Source: Nitrospirota bacterium (lineage in GTDB: Bacteria > UBA2233). From it: DNA of 64,000 bases. The stretch spans positions 19,228 to 83,227 of the forward strand of contig WOZJ01000066.1 of the NCBI GenBank assembly GCA_011620345.1, written 5' to 3'. Under the pieces are notes generated by a model. That model was not told the DNA's origin, ran no database searches, and was given only the letters and a program-made list of their open reading frames with translations. A program made the position numbers and the translations under genes. Below, one piece after another: positions 44,512 through 53,347 of this stretch; position 1 is the stretch's first letter, and every line of letters begins with the position of its first letter.

Positions 44512-45120
44512 ATGCGGAAAAAGGGCAAAGAGATTGTTTTTGGGGTGCTATTTCTTGTTGTGTTTGGGGTCCGGGCCTTCGGGATGCAAACGCTTGGCCT
44601 CGAGACGACCCCCGTCTCTGTCCCATGGCCGACGTACGTGGGCTACTTAAACCAGGACGTCCAGAATGAGCAGGGTGCCTACTGGGGGTTTGTATGGCTT
44701 AGCCGGGTCTATTCCGATCCTGACCTTAGGCCCTCGATCGACCCAAACTTCGACCCTAATTTCCAAATGGTCGTTAATGCCTGCCTGGATATCCTAAGGG
44801 TGAACACGGCGACGATTGAAGCGGCGCTCGTGGCTGCGGGGCTCGAGCCCCCTGCAAGGGGCGATGCTATAGCGCCATGCACGAGCAACCCAAGGCCGGT
44901 GGATTGTCTGTATAGGTTCGCGCGCTCGAGCATCGGCAGGTACCGGGACAGGAGGCTGCTGCTCGAACAAAACGTCGACAAGGCCGCCGTTGACGGTGCA
45001 ACGCGGCAAACGCTCCTTCAGGCGTGGGAAACGCTCATGAAGAACTGGACGGACATCTCGGACCTCCTGTTCGAGTATACGGACGTTGGAAGGCCGGGAA
45101 GGCCGGGTGTTAGCGACTGA
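44512..45120 (+). CDS. Exported protein of unknown function
   Basis: I do not recognise this 202-residue protein. It has a signal peptide (IVFGVLFLVVFGVRAFG) and a mature part rich in helix-forming stretches, with two cysteines close together (CTSNPRPVDC) that could form a disulfide in the periplasm. The C-terminus ends in a short glycine/proline repeat (GRPGRPG). A strong AAGGAGG site suggests good translation. It probably belongs with the next gene, which is also exported and unknown. Confidence 0.7.
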   Translation: MRKKGKEIVFGVLFLVVFGVRAFGMQTLGLETTPVSVPWPTYVGYLNQDVQNEQGAYWGFVWLSRVYSDPDLRPSIDPNFDPNFQMVVNACLDILRVNTATIEAALVAAGLEPPARGDAIAPCTSNPRPVDCLYRFARSSIGRYRDRRLLLEQNVDKAAVDGATRQTLLQAWETLMKNWTDISDLLFEYTDVGRPGRPGVSD

Positions 45121-45153
45121 CGGCCAGTAACCCTAAAGAAAGGCTAATTAAGC

Positions 45154-46020
45154 ATGGGTCATCGTTTCCGAAAGGGCTCTAAGCGGGTTCTCCCAGGAAT
45201 TCCGGCAATTTGGCTCCTGGCATCCATGGCCTTTGCCCAGGCATCCCTCGGTCCGCTCGATGGCGGCCTGCAAGGGTTGGGGGCGACGTTCCAGGGGGCG
45301 TTCGGCCAGAGCTCGCAAACCATCGAAGTCTTGCTCGGCCAAAGCGAGGGGCTGTTGGGGGTTGGGGGCAACCCTGCGGCTGAGGCTCAAACCCAGGGTA
45401 CGCCCCCACCCGAACAACAAGAAGCCTTGGACCAGATTGCCCAAGGGATTGCACACGCGAACGCCTGGGACAGGACTCTATTGGAGCAACTCCCAGGGAT
45501 AGTTGGCAAGCTCGAGGGCCGCTCGAGCCCGGGCGTGGAAGATTACTGGTTTTTTGTGGCGCTTGATGATCAACTCTCGGTCCTTATGCAAAGGCTCTCT
45601 GCGCTTGCATCTGTCCTAGGGGTAGAGACGGGTGAAGTATCTACGTGCGAGCTAAACCCCGCTTCGCGCTTTTTGTGCGACGAGGCGGCATGGAAGGATT
45701 TTCGCCGGTCGTTCACTCTGGAAAACTACGGTGCGCCCGCGCTCAATGACCCCAAAGTGAACGACGATTATGCCTGGGAGCTTGTCTACCTCTCGGGCGT
45801 GGTCCTACGCCAGGCGCTGGGTGACTTGCAGCGTGTTGCAAGCAGCTTGCCCTCGGGCAGCCCCTTATTGCCGCTCCTTACAGAAAACCTTTCGGTTTTA
45901 AATTCTGCAGATGCGTTCGTTTCTGGAAGGCTGAAGGGATACCGCTACATTCCGGCCAACAAAGCCATCGAACGGGCAGATACGCCTTTAGGCGACCAAG
46001 GGGGCGGCGATGGCGCCTAG
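45154..46020 (+). CDS. Exported protein of unknown function
   Basis: I do not recognise this 288-residue protein. It has a signal peptide (IPAIWLLASMAFAQA), then a glycine/glutamine-rich section with repeated short GQS/GLG words (GGLQGLGATFQGAFGQS), and a helical C-terminal half containing DYAWELVYLSGVVLRQAL. Two cysteines (STCELNPASRFLCDE) may form a disulfide, as in the preceding protein. The last 11 bases overlap the purine phosphorylase gene. Confidence 0.68.
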   Translation: MGHRFRKGSKRVLPGIPAIWLLASMAFAQASLGPLDGGLQGLGATFQGAFGQSSQTIEVLLGQSEGLLGVGGNPAAEAQTQGTPPPEQQEALDQIAQGIAHANAWDRTLLEQLPGIVGKLEGRSSPGVEDYWFFVALDDQLSVLMQRLSALASVLGVETGEVSTCELNPASRFLCDEAAWKDFRRSFTLENYGAPALNDPKVNDDYAWELVYLSGVVLRQALGDLQRVASSLPSGSPLLPLLTENLSVLNSADAFVSGRLKGYRYIPANKAIERADTPLGDQGGGDGA

Positions 46021-46852
46021 GGAGGGCTGGCCCAAATGGTTCAATCAAAGCGTCCACTTCATCAAGGAACGCGTCGAAATCCCCAAAGTCGCGATCGTAG
46101 CCGGCTCCGGGCTTGGGTCTACGTTTCAAGGGGCAAGGTTTCTCCGCTCGCTTTCGTTTAGCGCTATTCCTCATTTTCCCGTTCCGAGCGTCGAGGGGCA
46201 TAAGGGCGTTCTCCATGCCGCCTTATGGGAGGGCGTGCCCTGCTTGCTACTTGAGGGTCGGCTGCACCTGTACGAAGGCTACAGTCCGGCAGAGGTTGTC
46301 TACCCCATCCGCGTTGCGGTGGGAATGGGGGCAAAGATTGTCGTTTTGACGAACGCGGCGGGCTCGCTAGAGCTGGAGCGTAAGCCCGGTTCTTTTATGG
46401 CCCTTTCCGACCACATCAACTTAACTGGCCATAACCCGCTCGCCAACCCTGATGCGCTTTTCTTCGGCGAGCGGTTCCTCGACCTAAATGGCTTGTATGA
46501 CCCCCTGCTCCGTGGGCTGTTCCTTGGGCAGGCTCAAGCGCTCGGTATTCCAGCTTGCGAGGGCATCTATGCTGGCCTTCTTGGCCCTTCGCTCGAGACA
46601 CCGGCGGAGATTCGTATGCTTCAAGGCATGGGCGCTTCTGCGGTCGGGATGAGTACCGTGCTCGAGGCGATTGCTGCAAGGCAGATGGGGGCCAGTGTCC
46701 TCGGGGTTTCTTGCCTGACCAACTACGGCTGCGGGCTTGCCGATGAGCCGCTATCCCACGAAGACGTCCTAAAGGCGGCCAAGGAGGGCGCGGTAGCGCT
46801 CTCTAGCCTGCTTACGGGCTGGCTTGGCTCGCTAGGGGCTAAGGCGGCATGA
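46010..46852 (+). CDS. Purine nucleoside phosphorylase, probably methylthioinosine phosphorylase
   Basis: This 280-residue trimeric-type phosphorylase has AIVAGSGLGSTF for phosphate, LEGRLHLYEGY, VLTNAAGSLE, LLGPSLETPAEIRMLQGMGA and VGMSTVLEAIAA. In SCLTNYGCGL an Asn stands where MTA phosphorylases have Asp, pointing to 6-oxopurines (inosine, guanosine, methylthioinosine). The adjacent MtaD-type deaminase, overlapping by ATGA, would supply methylthioinosine, as in the Pseudomonas aeruginosa route. Plain inosine/guanosine phosphorylase is the alternative. Confidence 0.85.
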   Translation: MAPREGWPKWFNQSVHFIKERVEIPKVAIVAGSGLGSTFQGARFLRSLSFSAIPHFPVPSVEGHKGVLHAALWEGVPCLLLEGRLHLYEGYSPAEVVYPIRVAVGMGAKIVVLTNAAGSLELERKPGSFMALSDHINLTGHNPLANPDALFFGERFLDLNGLYDPLLRGLFLGQAQALGIPACEGIYAGLLGPSLETPAEIRMLQGMGASAVGMSTVLEAIAARQMGASVLGVSCLTNYGCGLADEPLSHEDVLKAAKEGAVALSSLLTGWLGSLGAKAA

Positions 46853-48195
46853 ACCAAGAGCCCTTGGACCTCGCCCTTAGGGCTTCCCACGTGTTGACGA
46901 TGAATGCATCCGGCAGGTGCCTGACACCCGGGTTTGTCGGCATCCGTGATGGAAGAATTGTATCCGTGGAGCCCTACAAGCAGGGCATGGAGGCTGCATG
47001 GAACCCGAAGCATTTCCTCGCGCTAGACCGCCATATCGTTTTTCCAGGGCTGATCAACGCGCACACGCACCTTGGGATGGGCTTTTTTCGCGGAATCGAA
47101 GACGACCTTCCTTTGGAGACATGGCTAAAACAACGGGTCTTTCCGCTGGAGGCCGCGCTCGTCACCGAAGAGCTCGTGTATGCGGCAAGCCTGCTTGGCA
47201 TGGTTCAGATGCTGCTTTCTGGTACGACCACGTTCGTGGATATGTACTACTTCGAGGAAGCGGCCGCGCGTGCTGCGGAAAGGCTCGGGGTTCGGGCCTT
47301 TTTGGGCCCTGGCGTGCTGGACATGCCGACTCCAGGCGTCCCCGACGCTGAAACGGGCCTTCGAAGGCTCGAGGCGTTCATCGAGCGCTACTTGGGCCAT
47401 CCGCGCATTACCCCTATTCTTGCCCCGCATGCTCCCTACACCTGCTCAGACAGGACGCTGAAGGCCTTAAGGGCCCTAAAGGAGCGTTTCGGCCTAAGGG
47501 CCACCATCCACGTCCAGGAAACCAGCGGCGAGCTTCAGGAAAGCCTGCGGCGTTTTGGCAAGACCCCGCTTGAGAGACTTGAATCGCTAGGGTTTTTGGA
47601 CTCTAACGTCCTGTGTGCCCACATGGTATGGCTCGGGGCTGGGGATAGAGAAGTTCTTGAGCGTGCTAGACCAGGCGTGGCTCACTGTCCAAACAGCAAC
47701 CTCAAGCTTGGGTCCGGGGTTTGCAATGTGGCAGAGCTTCGCGACATGGGGCTCCTTGTCGGCATCGGGACGGACAGCGTGGCCAGCAACGACAGCCTTG
47801 ATATGGTCCGCGAGATGAAGACGGCCGCGTTGCTCCAGAAGGCGCTCCATGCAGACCCAAGCCGGATGGGCGCCAAAGAAACGCTTGGCCTTGCCACGTC
47901 CGAGGCGGCCAAGGCGCTAGGGATGGGTGACCAGCTTGGATCTATAGAGGCGTGCAAGAGGGCGGACCTCGTTGCCGCAGAGATTAATACGGTACGGGAC
48001 TTCCCCTGCCACGACCCCTACGCCCACCTTGTGTATACGCTTACGGGGAGCCACGTGTCTACGGTCATCCTCGCGGGTGAGGTGGCCGTTTTCGAAGGGC
48101 GCCTTGTGAACGATCCGACGGAAGAAGCGTTGGATACCTGGCAAGAGACCGCCTCGAGGGTAGGTAAGGAGCTAGAAAGGCTCAAAAAGGGCTAG
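46849..48195 (+). CDS. mtaD: 5-methylthioadenosine/S-adenosylhomocysteine deaminase
   Basis: This 448-residue amidohydrolase removes the amino group from MTA, SAH or adenosine. Zinc and catalytic motifs are visible: FPGLINAHTHLGM, APHAPYTCSDRTL, ATIHVQETSGEL, CAHMVWL and VGIGTDSVASNDSLDM. The LATSEAAKALGMGDQLGSIE segment is typical of the MtaD/TrzN group. It is coupled to the purine phosphorylase gene. Its stop codon shares bases with that of the convergent phosphodiesterase gene. Confidence 0.9.
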   Translation: MNQEPLDLALRASHVLTMNASGRCLTPGFVGIRDGRIVSVEPYKQGMEAAWNPKHFLALDRHIVFPGLINAHTHLGMGFFRGIEDDLPLETWLKQRVFPLEAALVTEELVYAASLLGMVQMLLSGTTTFVDMYYFEEAAARAAERLGVRAFLGPGVLDMPTPGVPDAETGLRRLEAFIERYLGHPRITPILAPHAPYTCSDRTLKALRALKERFGLRATIHVQETSGELQESLRRFGKTPLERLESLGFLDSNVLCAHMVWLGAGDREVLERARPGVAHCPNSNLKLGSGVCNVAELRDMGLLVGIGTDSVASNDSLDMVREMKTAALLQKALHADPSRMGAKETLGLATSEAAKALGMGDQLGSIEACKRADLVAAEINTVRDFPCHDPYAHLVYTLTGSHVSTVILAGEVAVFEGRLVNDPTEEALDTWQETASRVGKELERLKKG

Positions 48196-51143
48196 CTGGC
48201 GACGGATCCCCATTGCTTGAGGAGCTCCAATAAGCCTTTGATTGGCAAAGGCTTGCTAAAGACATACCCCTGCACGCCAAAGCACGTTTGCGTCTTCAAA
48301 AAATCGAGCTGTTCGTTTGTCTCTACGCCTTCTGCGATCACTTTCAGGTTCAACGCCTGGGCAATTTGAATAATTGCCTTGACGATAGCGGCAGACGATG
48401 AGTTATCGAGCATTTGGACGATGAAGGCCCTGTCAATCTTGATCGTATCGATGGGAAAACGGTGGATGTAGCTGAGCGAGGAGTAGTCCACGCCGAAATC
48501 GTCCAAGGCGATCCGCACGCCCATTGATTTGAGCGATTGAAGGACCTTGAGCGCGTACTCCAGGTTTTTCATGGCGGTAGATTCTGTGATCTCGATCTCG
48601 AGCTCGTGCGGATCGAGGTTCGTATGCGTTAGGGCTTCTTCGACGAGCCGAACGAGATTGGCGTCCATGAATTGCCTTGGCGAGAGGTTGATGGATACGT
48701 AGAGGTGGTTTAGGCCGGCTTCCTTCTTGATAGAGCGGAGGTTGGCCAACGATTCTTTGAGCACCCACTCGCCGATGTCGATGATCAGCCCGCTCTGTTC
48801 GGCTACGGGGATAAACTCTCCGGGAGAAATGATGCCGCCCTGCGTGGGAAGCCATCGAATGAGCGCTTCCATCCCGACGATCTTTTTCTCCTGGATGGCG
48901 ACCTGAGGCTGGTAGAACAGCGCGAGCTCTTTTCCTTTCATGGCGGCCCGAAGCTTGTTTTCGAGAATGAGAAAATTCGCCATCCGCATCCCGAGGTCCG
49001 AGCTGAACCGCTGAGCGGTGTTGCCGCCCAACTCTTTGGCCCGTAACATCGCAAGTTCCGCGTTTTTAAGGAGCGTTTCCGAGTCCTTCCCGTCCGTCGG
49101 GAAAAGCGCAAAGCCTATGCTTACCGCGAGGTGCACCTCTTGTTCTCCGACGCGAAAAGGTTGGAAGAAGGCATCCAAGACCTTCTTTACAACGACCTGG
49201 GCATCGTCCGGCTGCCTTAGGCCTGATAACACCAGGACGAACGTATCTTCGGGGAGCTTTGCAAGCGTGTCCGTAGGCCTCAATGATCCCTTGATGCGTT
49301 GTGCGACGGCATTGAGAAGGCCGCCGCCCGCATCAAACCCGAACACGTCCACGACGCGCTTGAACTTGTCGATGTCCATATGGACGACGGCCGCGTAGCT
49401 CGAGGCCTTGAGCGCTTGGGTAAGCCTATCGAGCAGCAGGATGCGGTTTGGGAGCCCAGTCGTCGGGTCGTAGTTGAGCAGTTTTTGAATCTCTTCCTTG
49501 GCCTTCTTCTCCCGAGTCACGTCTCTCCACACATCGACTAAGAACCGCACCTGGCCCTGCTCGTCGAGCAGCGGGATTTTGTTCACGGCGTAGCAGCGCT
49601 GGACGCCATCCGTATGCAGAATTTCGGTTTCGTAGGCGATGGGGGTTTCGTTCTTTATGGCTCGGGAATCTGCGTACCTGGATTCCAAAAAGGCCGTTTC
49701 ATAAAATGGCAGAACCAAGGCCAGATCCTCGTCGGTCTTTCTGTACCATTCGACGCCTTCGAGGCTGAAGCGCTCAGTCGCGGTTTTGTTGACCACGAGC
49801 CAGTGTGCCCGTTCATCTTTTAGGACGATGGGGTCAGGCAGGGCGTTCAGGAGCGTTTTGAGCCGATCCTCGCTTTCCTTGGAGGCCTTTTGTGCCTCCT
49901 GCTCCTTGAGTCTTTCGAGCGCTCCCTTTAGGGCGCCACGCATCATGGAGAAATTCTCCTCAAGCCTCCTTAGCTCCTCGATATGGCTTTTCGGACCGGC
50001 GGGCTCGAAGTCGGCGAGCAGCTCTTCAATAGGCTTGCTAGTCAGGTCGGAGAGCCTTTCGAGCGGTCGGCCCAGCATGTTCGCCGCCAAAGAGGACAAC
50101 AGTATCCCGCCGAGCGCCATAAGCGTTCCGACCCCCATCCACAAGAGGAACACACGGTAGGCCTGGTTGCTGAAAGGAGCGTTGGGCATAAAAAGGATTA
50201 ACGAAAGGCCTTCTTTGGTCTTGAGTGGTTTGCGAAGGGTGTACCAGGAGCTCTCCCACTGGAAGGAGGCTTTTTTGCCCATGGCCCTTAACGCGCTCTC
50301 GTTGGGGACGAGCATACACACGGCATTCTGGAGTGGCTTGAGCTTAAACGACCCTGCACCTTGCAGGCTTGGGGCCATGGGATCATCCGGCTTGAAGGAC
50401 TCGAGTAAGACCTTGCCTAAGTCATTATCGAGCTGAAACTCGACCCCTTGCGCTTTAGCCTGAAGCAAAAGCTCCCGGGCTTCCGGGATGCTGCGTGGGT
50501 TCAGAAACTCCAAGCGATACTCGAGCTTCTCGGCCTCTGCCTCGAGCTGAGATTCCGCCCTCGTTTCGATCCCTTTGACCACGGCCCGAAGGTTTACGGT
50601 AGAGCCGATGCCTATCAGTAAGAGCCAAAAGAAGCACCCTCCGACGAAATAAATTTCGCTTAGCGTGTACCGAAGGGTCAGCGCGCTCTTTCTTTGGACC
50701 TTGGCTGGAAGGGTAAGGTACAAAAGGTCGGCTAGAGAGGCATTGAACACACCGTTGAGGATCCGCTTAAACGTGTAGGCCCAAACGAGCTCGGATATGG
50801 GAAACGGCCCTACGAGCAGCGATAGGAGCGAACCAAGCGTGAGCCAGTACAGGGCGGCCGGAATGATCAAGCTTCTCTGTAAGCGCTTTGCTATCATGCC
50901 GACGATGAGCGGCTCGAGCATGAAGGCGAAGAAATCCAGTGGTTGTCCAAAGTGGAACGCCAGGTAGGTGCCTGAAACGGCCCCTATCAGCGTTGCCGGC
51001 CAAAGCCCAAACAGCCGCAAGCCGATAAGGGCGGGAATACTGCCGAAAACGATTGTAACGGCCTTGAGCGGCAGGATGTCGATGGAGGCCAAGTTGCCGA
51101 CAAGGCTAAGTCCGGTAAGCGCGATGAACAACGAGACCTGCAT
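48192..51143 (-). CDS. Membrane c-di-GMP phosphodiesterase with degenerate GGDEF domain (PAS-GGDEF-EAL)
   Basis: This 983-residue protein has an N-terminal membrane region of several helices (about 1 to 200), an outside domain, another helix (about 330 to 350), a coil, a PAS domain (about 425 to 550), a GGDEF-type domain (about 555 to 715) and an EAL domain (about 725 to 975). The GGDEF signature is lost (DTLAKLPEDTFVLVLS), so cyclase activity is unlikely. The EAL domain keeps MEALIRW, INLSPRQF, the LDDFGVDYSSL loop and VIAEGVET, so c-di-GMP hydrolysis is likely. It is a single gene, convergent with mtaD. Confidence 0.9.
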   Translation of the reverse strand: MQVSLFIALTGLSLVGNLASIDILPLKAVTIVFGSIPALIGLRLFGLWPATLIGAVSGTYLAFHFGQPLDFFAFMLEPLIVGMIAKRLQRSLIIPAALYWLTLGSLLSLLVGPFPISELVWAYTFKRILNGVFNASLADLLYLTLPAKVQRKSALTLRYTLSEIYFVGGCFFWLLLIGIGSTVNLRAVVKGIETRAESQLEAEAEKLEYRLEFLNPRSIPEARELLLQAKAQGVEFQLDNDLGKVLLESFKPDDPMAPSLQGAGSFKLKPLQNAVCMLVPNESALRAMGKKASFQWESSWYTLRKPLKTKEGLSLILFMPNAPFSNQAYRVFLLWMGVGTLMALGGILLSSLAANMLGRPLERLSDLTSKPIEELLADFEPAGPKSHIEELRRLEENFSMMRGALKGALERLKEQEAQKASKESEDRLKTLLNALPDPIVLKDERAHWLVVNKTATERFSLEGVEWYRKTDEDLALVLPFYETAFLESRYADSRAIKNETPIAYETEILHTDGVQRCYAVNKIPLLDEQGQVRFLVDVWRDVTREKKAKEEIQKLLNYDPTTGLPNRILLLDRLTQALKASSYAAVVHMDIDKFKRVVDVFGFDAGGGLLNAVAQRIKGSLRPTDTLAKLPEDTFVLVLSGLRQPDDAQVVVKKVLDAFFQPFRVGEQEVHLAVSIGFALFPTDGKDSETLLKNAELAMLRAKELGGNTAQRFSSDLGMRMANFLILENKLRAAMKGKELALFYQPQVAIQEKKIVGMEALIRWLPTQGGIISPGEFIPVAEQSGLIIDIGEWVLKESLANLRSIKKEAGLNHLYVSINLSPRQFMDANLVRLVEEALTHTNLDPHELEIEITESTAMKNLEYALKVLQSLKSMGVRIALDDFGVDYSSLSYIHRFPIDTIKIDRAFIVQMLDNSSSAAIVKAIIQIAQALNLKVIAEGVETNEQLDFLKTQTCFGVQGYVFSKPLPIKGLLELLKQWGSVAS

Positions 51144-51164
51144 GCGATACCCTTGTTAGCCGAT

Positions 51165-51194
51165 TTGTTTTGCCGATTGCGTTTATCGTATCAT
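51165..51194 (+). promoter_or_regulatory. Predicted promoter for the lytic transglycosylase gene
   Basis: TTGTTT (51165-51170), an 18-base spacer and TATCAT (51189-51194) lie about 75 bases upstream of the ATG at 51268. The -10 is one base from the consensus; the -35 is partial. Confidence 0.35.
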
Positions 51195-51267
51195 ACCGCC
51201 GGCAATGGGGCATCTCAGGATAGGCGTGCTAGAATATCACAATTTAAGAAAGCTACGAGGAGGGCGC

Positions 51268-52314
51268 ATGAAGAACGCCGTAAAACGTCGAGAAAGACGG
51301 TTTTTTTTCACTCTTGTCTTGTTGCTAGCAGGATACGGTGCGGGGTTTTGCGGCGATTTTACGGGGAACCCTCGGATGGAAGGTTTTGTCCGCATGATGA
51401 CGGATACACAAGGGGCCGACCCAGAAGAGCTCCGCGGTATTCTTGAGCAGGCAAGGAAGAAGCAGAGTATCCTTCGCGCGATGGAGGCGCCGGCCGAGGC
51501 CAAGCCTTGGTGGGCATACAAGCCCATCCTGGTCAACGCACGAAACGTTCAAGAAGGCAGGGCATTCCTTAAAAGGCACGTTAGAGCGCTCAAGCGTGCA
51601 GAGTCTATTTACGGCGTACCGGGTGCGCTCATAACGGCCATATTAGGAGTAGAGACCAGGTATGGCAAGAACATGGGCACCTTTCGCGTGCTGGATTCGC
51701 TGGCTACGCTTGCGTTTGATTACCCAAGGAGGGCGGATTTCTTCGCAAACGAGCTTAAGGAATTCTTCTTGATGACTAAAGACGACGGGCTTGCCCCGCT
51801 TTCTTTAAAGGGATCGTACGCGGGGGCTATGGGCTACCCCCAGTTCATGCCGAGCAGCTTTCGGCGCTATGCCGTCGATTTCGACAAGGACGGGAAGAAA
51901 GACATCTGGAACAGCGTAGAGGATGCCATCGGCAGCGTCGGCAATTACCTGGCAAGCTTTGGGTACAACCCGACGCAGCCGGTCTGCCTAAGGGCGGTTC
52001 CTGGTCCAAGCGAGAGCGCATTAAAAGACAAAGTGCTTGCAAATGGCGTGGAGCCTGCCTTTTCCTTTGTCATGCTGAAGGAGGCAGGGTTTGAGTTCCA
52101 GCACGACGGGCTCGATGCGAACACAACGGGCGGGGTCTTCAGCCTGGAAGGGTTTGAAGGGCCCGAGTACTGGGTGGCCCTTCCCAACTTCTGGGTAATA
52201 ACCCAATATAACAAAAGTCGGCTTTATGCGATGGCCGTGTTCGAGCTTGCCCGCCATATCCAGGGGACAAAAGGCTGGACAATCCCCATGCTATCTCAGC
52301 AAGACCCCCGATAA
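51268..52314 (+). CDS. mltB: Lytic murein transglycosylase (MltB family, GH103)
   Basis: This enzyme cleaves peptidoglycan to 1,6-anhydro-muropeptides in the periplasm. The 348-residue form from ATG 51268 has GAGGAGG upstream and a signal peptide (FFFTLVLLLAGYGAGF). The catalytic Glu is in AILGVETRYGKNMGTF, followed by GSYAGAMGYPQFMPSSFRRY and the calcium-loop-like DFDKDGKKDIWN. No proper lipobox is seen, so it is probably soluble, unlike E. coli MltB. The track's start at 51205 adds 21 codons without a signal sequence. Confidence 0.92.
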   Translation: MKNAVKRRERRFFFTLVLLLAGYGAGFCGDFTGNPRMEGFVRMMTDTQGADPEELRGILEQARKKQSILRAMEAPAEAKPWWAYKPILVNARNVQEGRAFLKRHVRALKRAESIYGVPGALITAILGVETRYGKNMGTFRVLDSLATLAFDYPRRADFFANELKEFFLMTKDDGLAPLSLKGSYAGAMGYPQFMPSSFRRYAVDFDKDGKKDIWNSVEDAIGSVGNYLASFGYNPTQPVCLRAVPGPSESALKDKVLANGVEPAFSFVMLKEAGFEFQHDGLDANTTGGVFSLEGFEGPEYWVALPNFWVITQYNKSRLYAMAVFELARHIQGTKGWTIPMLSQQDPR

Positions 52315-52345
52315 GTGGGCTATTCCTGATGTTTTATGGGCTTGC

Positions 52346-53002
52346 CTAAGGTCCAGAGGGCAGCATGGCGGCCTTGTCCGTATGGCAGGTCGCGCAAAGC
52401 TTCCCATTGCTTGCGCTTTCCCATAAAAGCGGCGTCTCGGTCGAACGAAGCTTGAAGGCGATCGTCTTGTCGTCCTTTGGAAGGCCGAGCTTTTTGGCCG
52501 TGATTTCGCGCCTTTCTTCCGTCAGCCCTTGCATAAGCGCCATGTTTGGGGCTGCAGGTATGTTCGTCTCTACGGTCCGTGCGGGTCCGGTGATGCCCCA
52601 TGCCGGCGAGTGGGGGTCGTGGCATGTGCCACAGGTGATCTTGCCGGAGGCATCCAAAGGAAACGCGTTTGCCCTTTTCTTTCTTGCCTGCTCGATTCCT
52701 GCCTTGGCCTCACGTGTCGGAAGGGTCAGGTGGCGCTTGGCACCGATATGCGGGCTTTCCCCGTGGCAGCCGAAACACGCCCTGAAAGGCGCGGGATGGA
52801 ATCCGGAGAACTTCTCTTTTGGCATTTCCTCGGGTGTCGGCTCGAGGCTGTGGCAGACGTCACACTGCTCGCCCATAGGCCCACCGTGCGGGAAGGGGAG
52901 GTCTTTCCCGTCGTTCTGTGCAAGGCCTGCTTGAATATGAATAAGGCCAATCGTTAGAGCTCCTGCAATCAGGACGCTGAGGCGGTAAGAGCGCATTCCC
53001 AT
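52346..53002 (-). CDS. Tetrahaem cytochrome c, exported
   Basis: This 218-residue protein has a signal peptide (LSVLIAGALTIGLIHIQAGLAQ) and four CXXCH haem sites: CDVCH, CFGCH, CGTCH and CATCH. Between the third and fourth sites lies a haem-free stretch of about 75 residues. It is the last gene of the cytochrome-porin cluster. AGGAGG lies 8 bases before the ATG. It is probably periplasmic; the redox partner is unknown. Confidence 0.9.
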   Translation of the reverse strand: MGMRSYRLSVLIAGALTIGLIHIQAGLAQNDGKDLPFPHGGPMGEQCDVCHSLEPTPEEMPKEKFSGFHPAPFRACFGCHGESPHIGAKRHLTLPTREAKAGIEQARKKRANAFPLDASGKITCGTCHDPHSPAWGITGPARTVETNIPAAPNMALMQGLTEERREITAKKLGLPKDDKTIAFKLRSTETPLLWESASNGKLCATCHTDKAAMLPSGP

Positions 53003-53005
53003 CGG

Positions 53006-53332
53006 CTATTCCTCCTGCGTAGAAGATCCGGTTCCGTTGTCGCCGTGGCAGAGTATGCAGCTTGCCTCACCGCGGCGCTCGACGACACCACGGACCCAAC
53101 CCATATCCCAGCCCGTGAGAAACGCGCTATCATCGTCGCAATGGATGGCCCTGATAGGATGACAGGAAACGCACTGCCGCCTTCTCCAGCCCGAAGGGTG
53201 TTCTTCTTGCGTAAGCCGTACTCCTTGAGGAGAGCCGGCGAGTGGGCCGTAGTCCTGGCATTGGTAGCCGTGGGCGAAAGAGGCGAGCGCTACAAAGACG
53301 CCCCCTAAAAGGACGAACGTTTTTGTTCGCAT
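53006..53332 (-). CDS. Dihaem cytochrome c, small, exported
   Basis: This 108-residue protein has a signal peptide (FVLLGGVFVALASFAHG) and two CXXCH sites (CVSCH and CILCH) about 40 residues apart. It starts 15 bases after the sevenhaem gene and ends 3 bases before the tetrahaem gene. Such a small cytochrome may act as a periplasmic shuttle or as a subunit of a larger complex; I cannot assign a named family. Confidence 0.85.
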   Translation of the reverse strand: MRTKTFVLLGGVFVALASFAHGYQCQDYGPLAGSPQGVRLTQEEHPSGWRRRQCVSCHPIRAIHCDDDSAFLTGWDMGWVRGVVERRGEASCILCHGDNGTGSSTQEE

Positions 53333-53347
53333 CGTCTTTTGCTCCTT

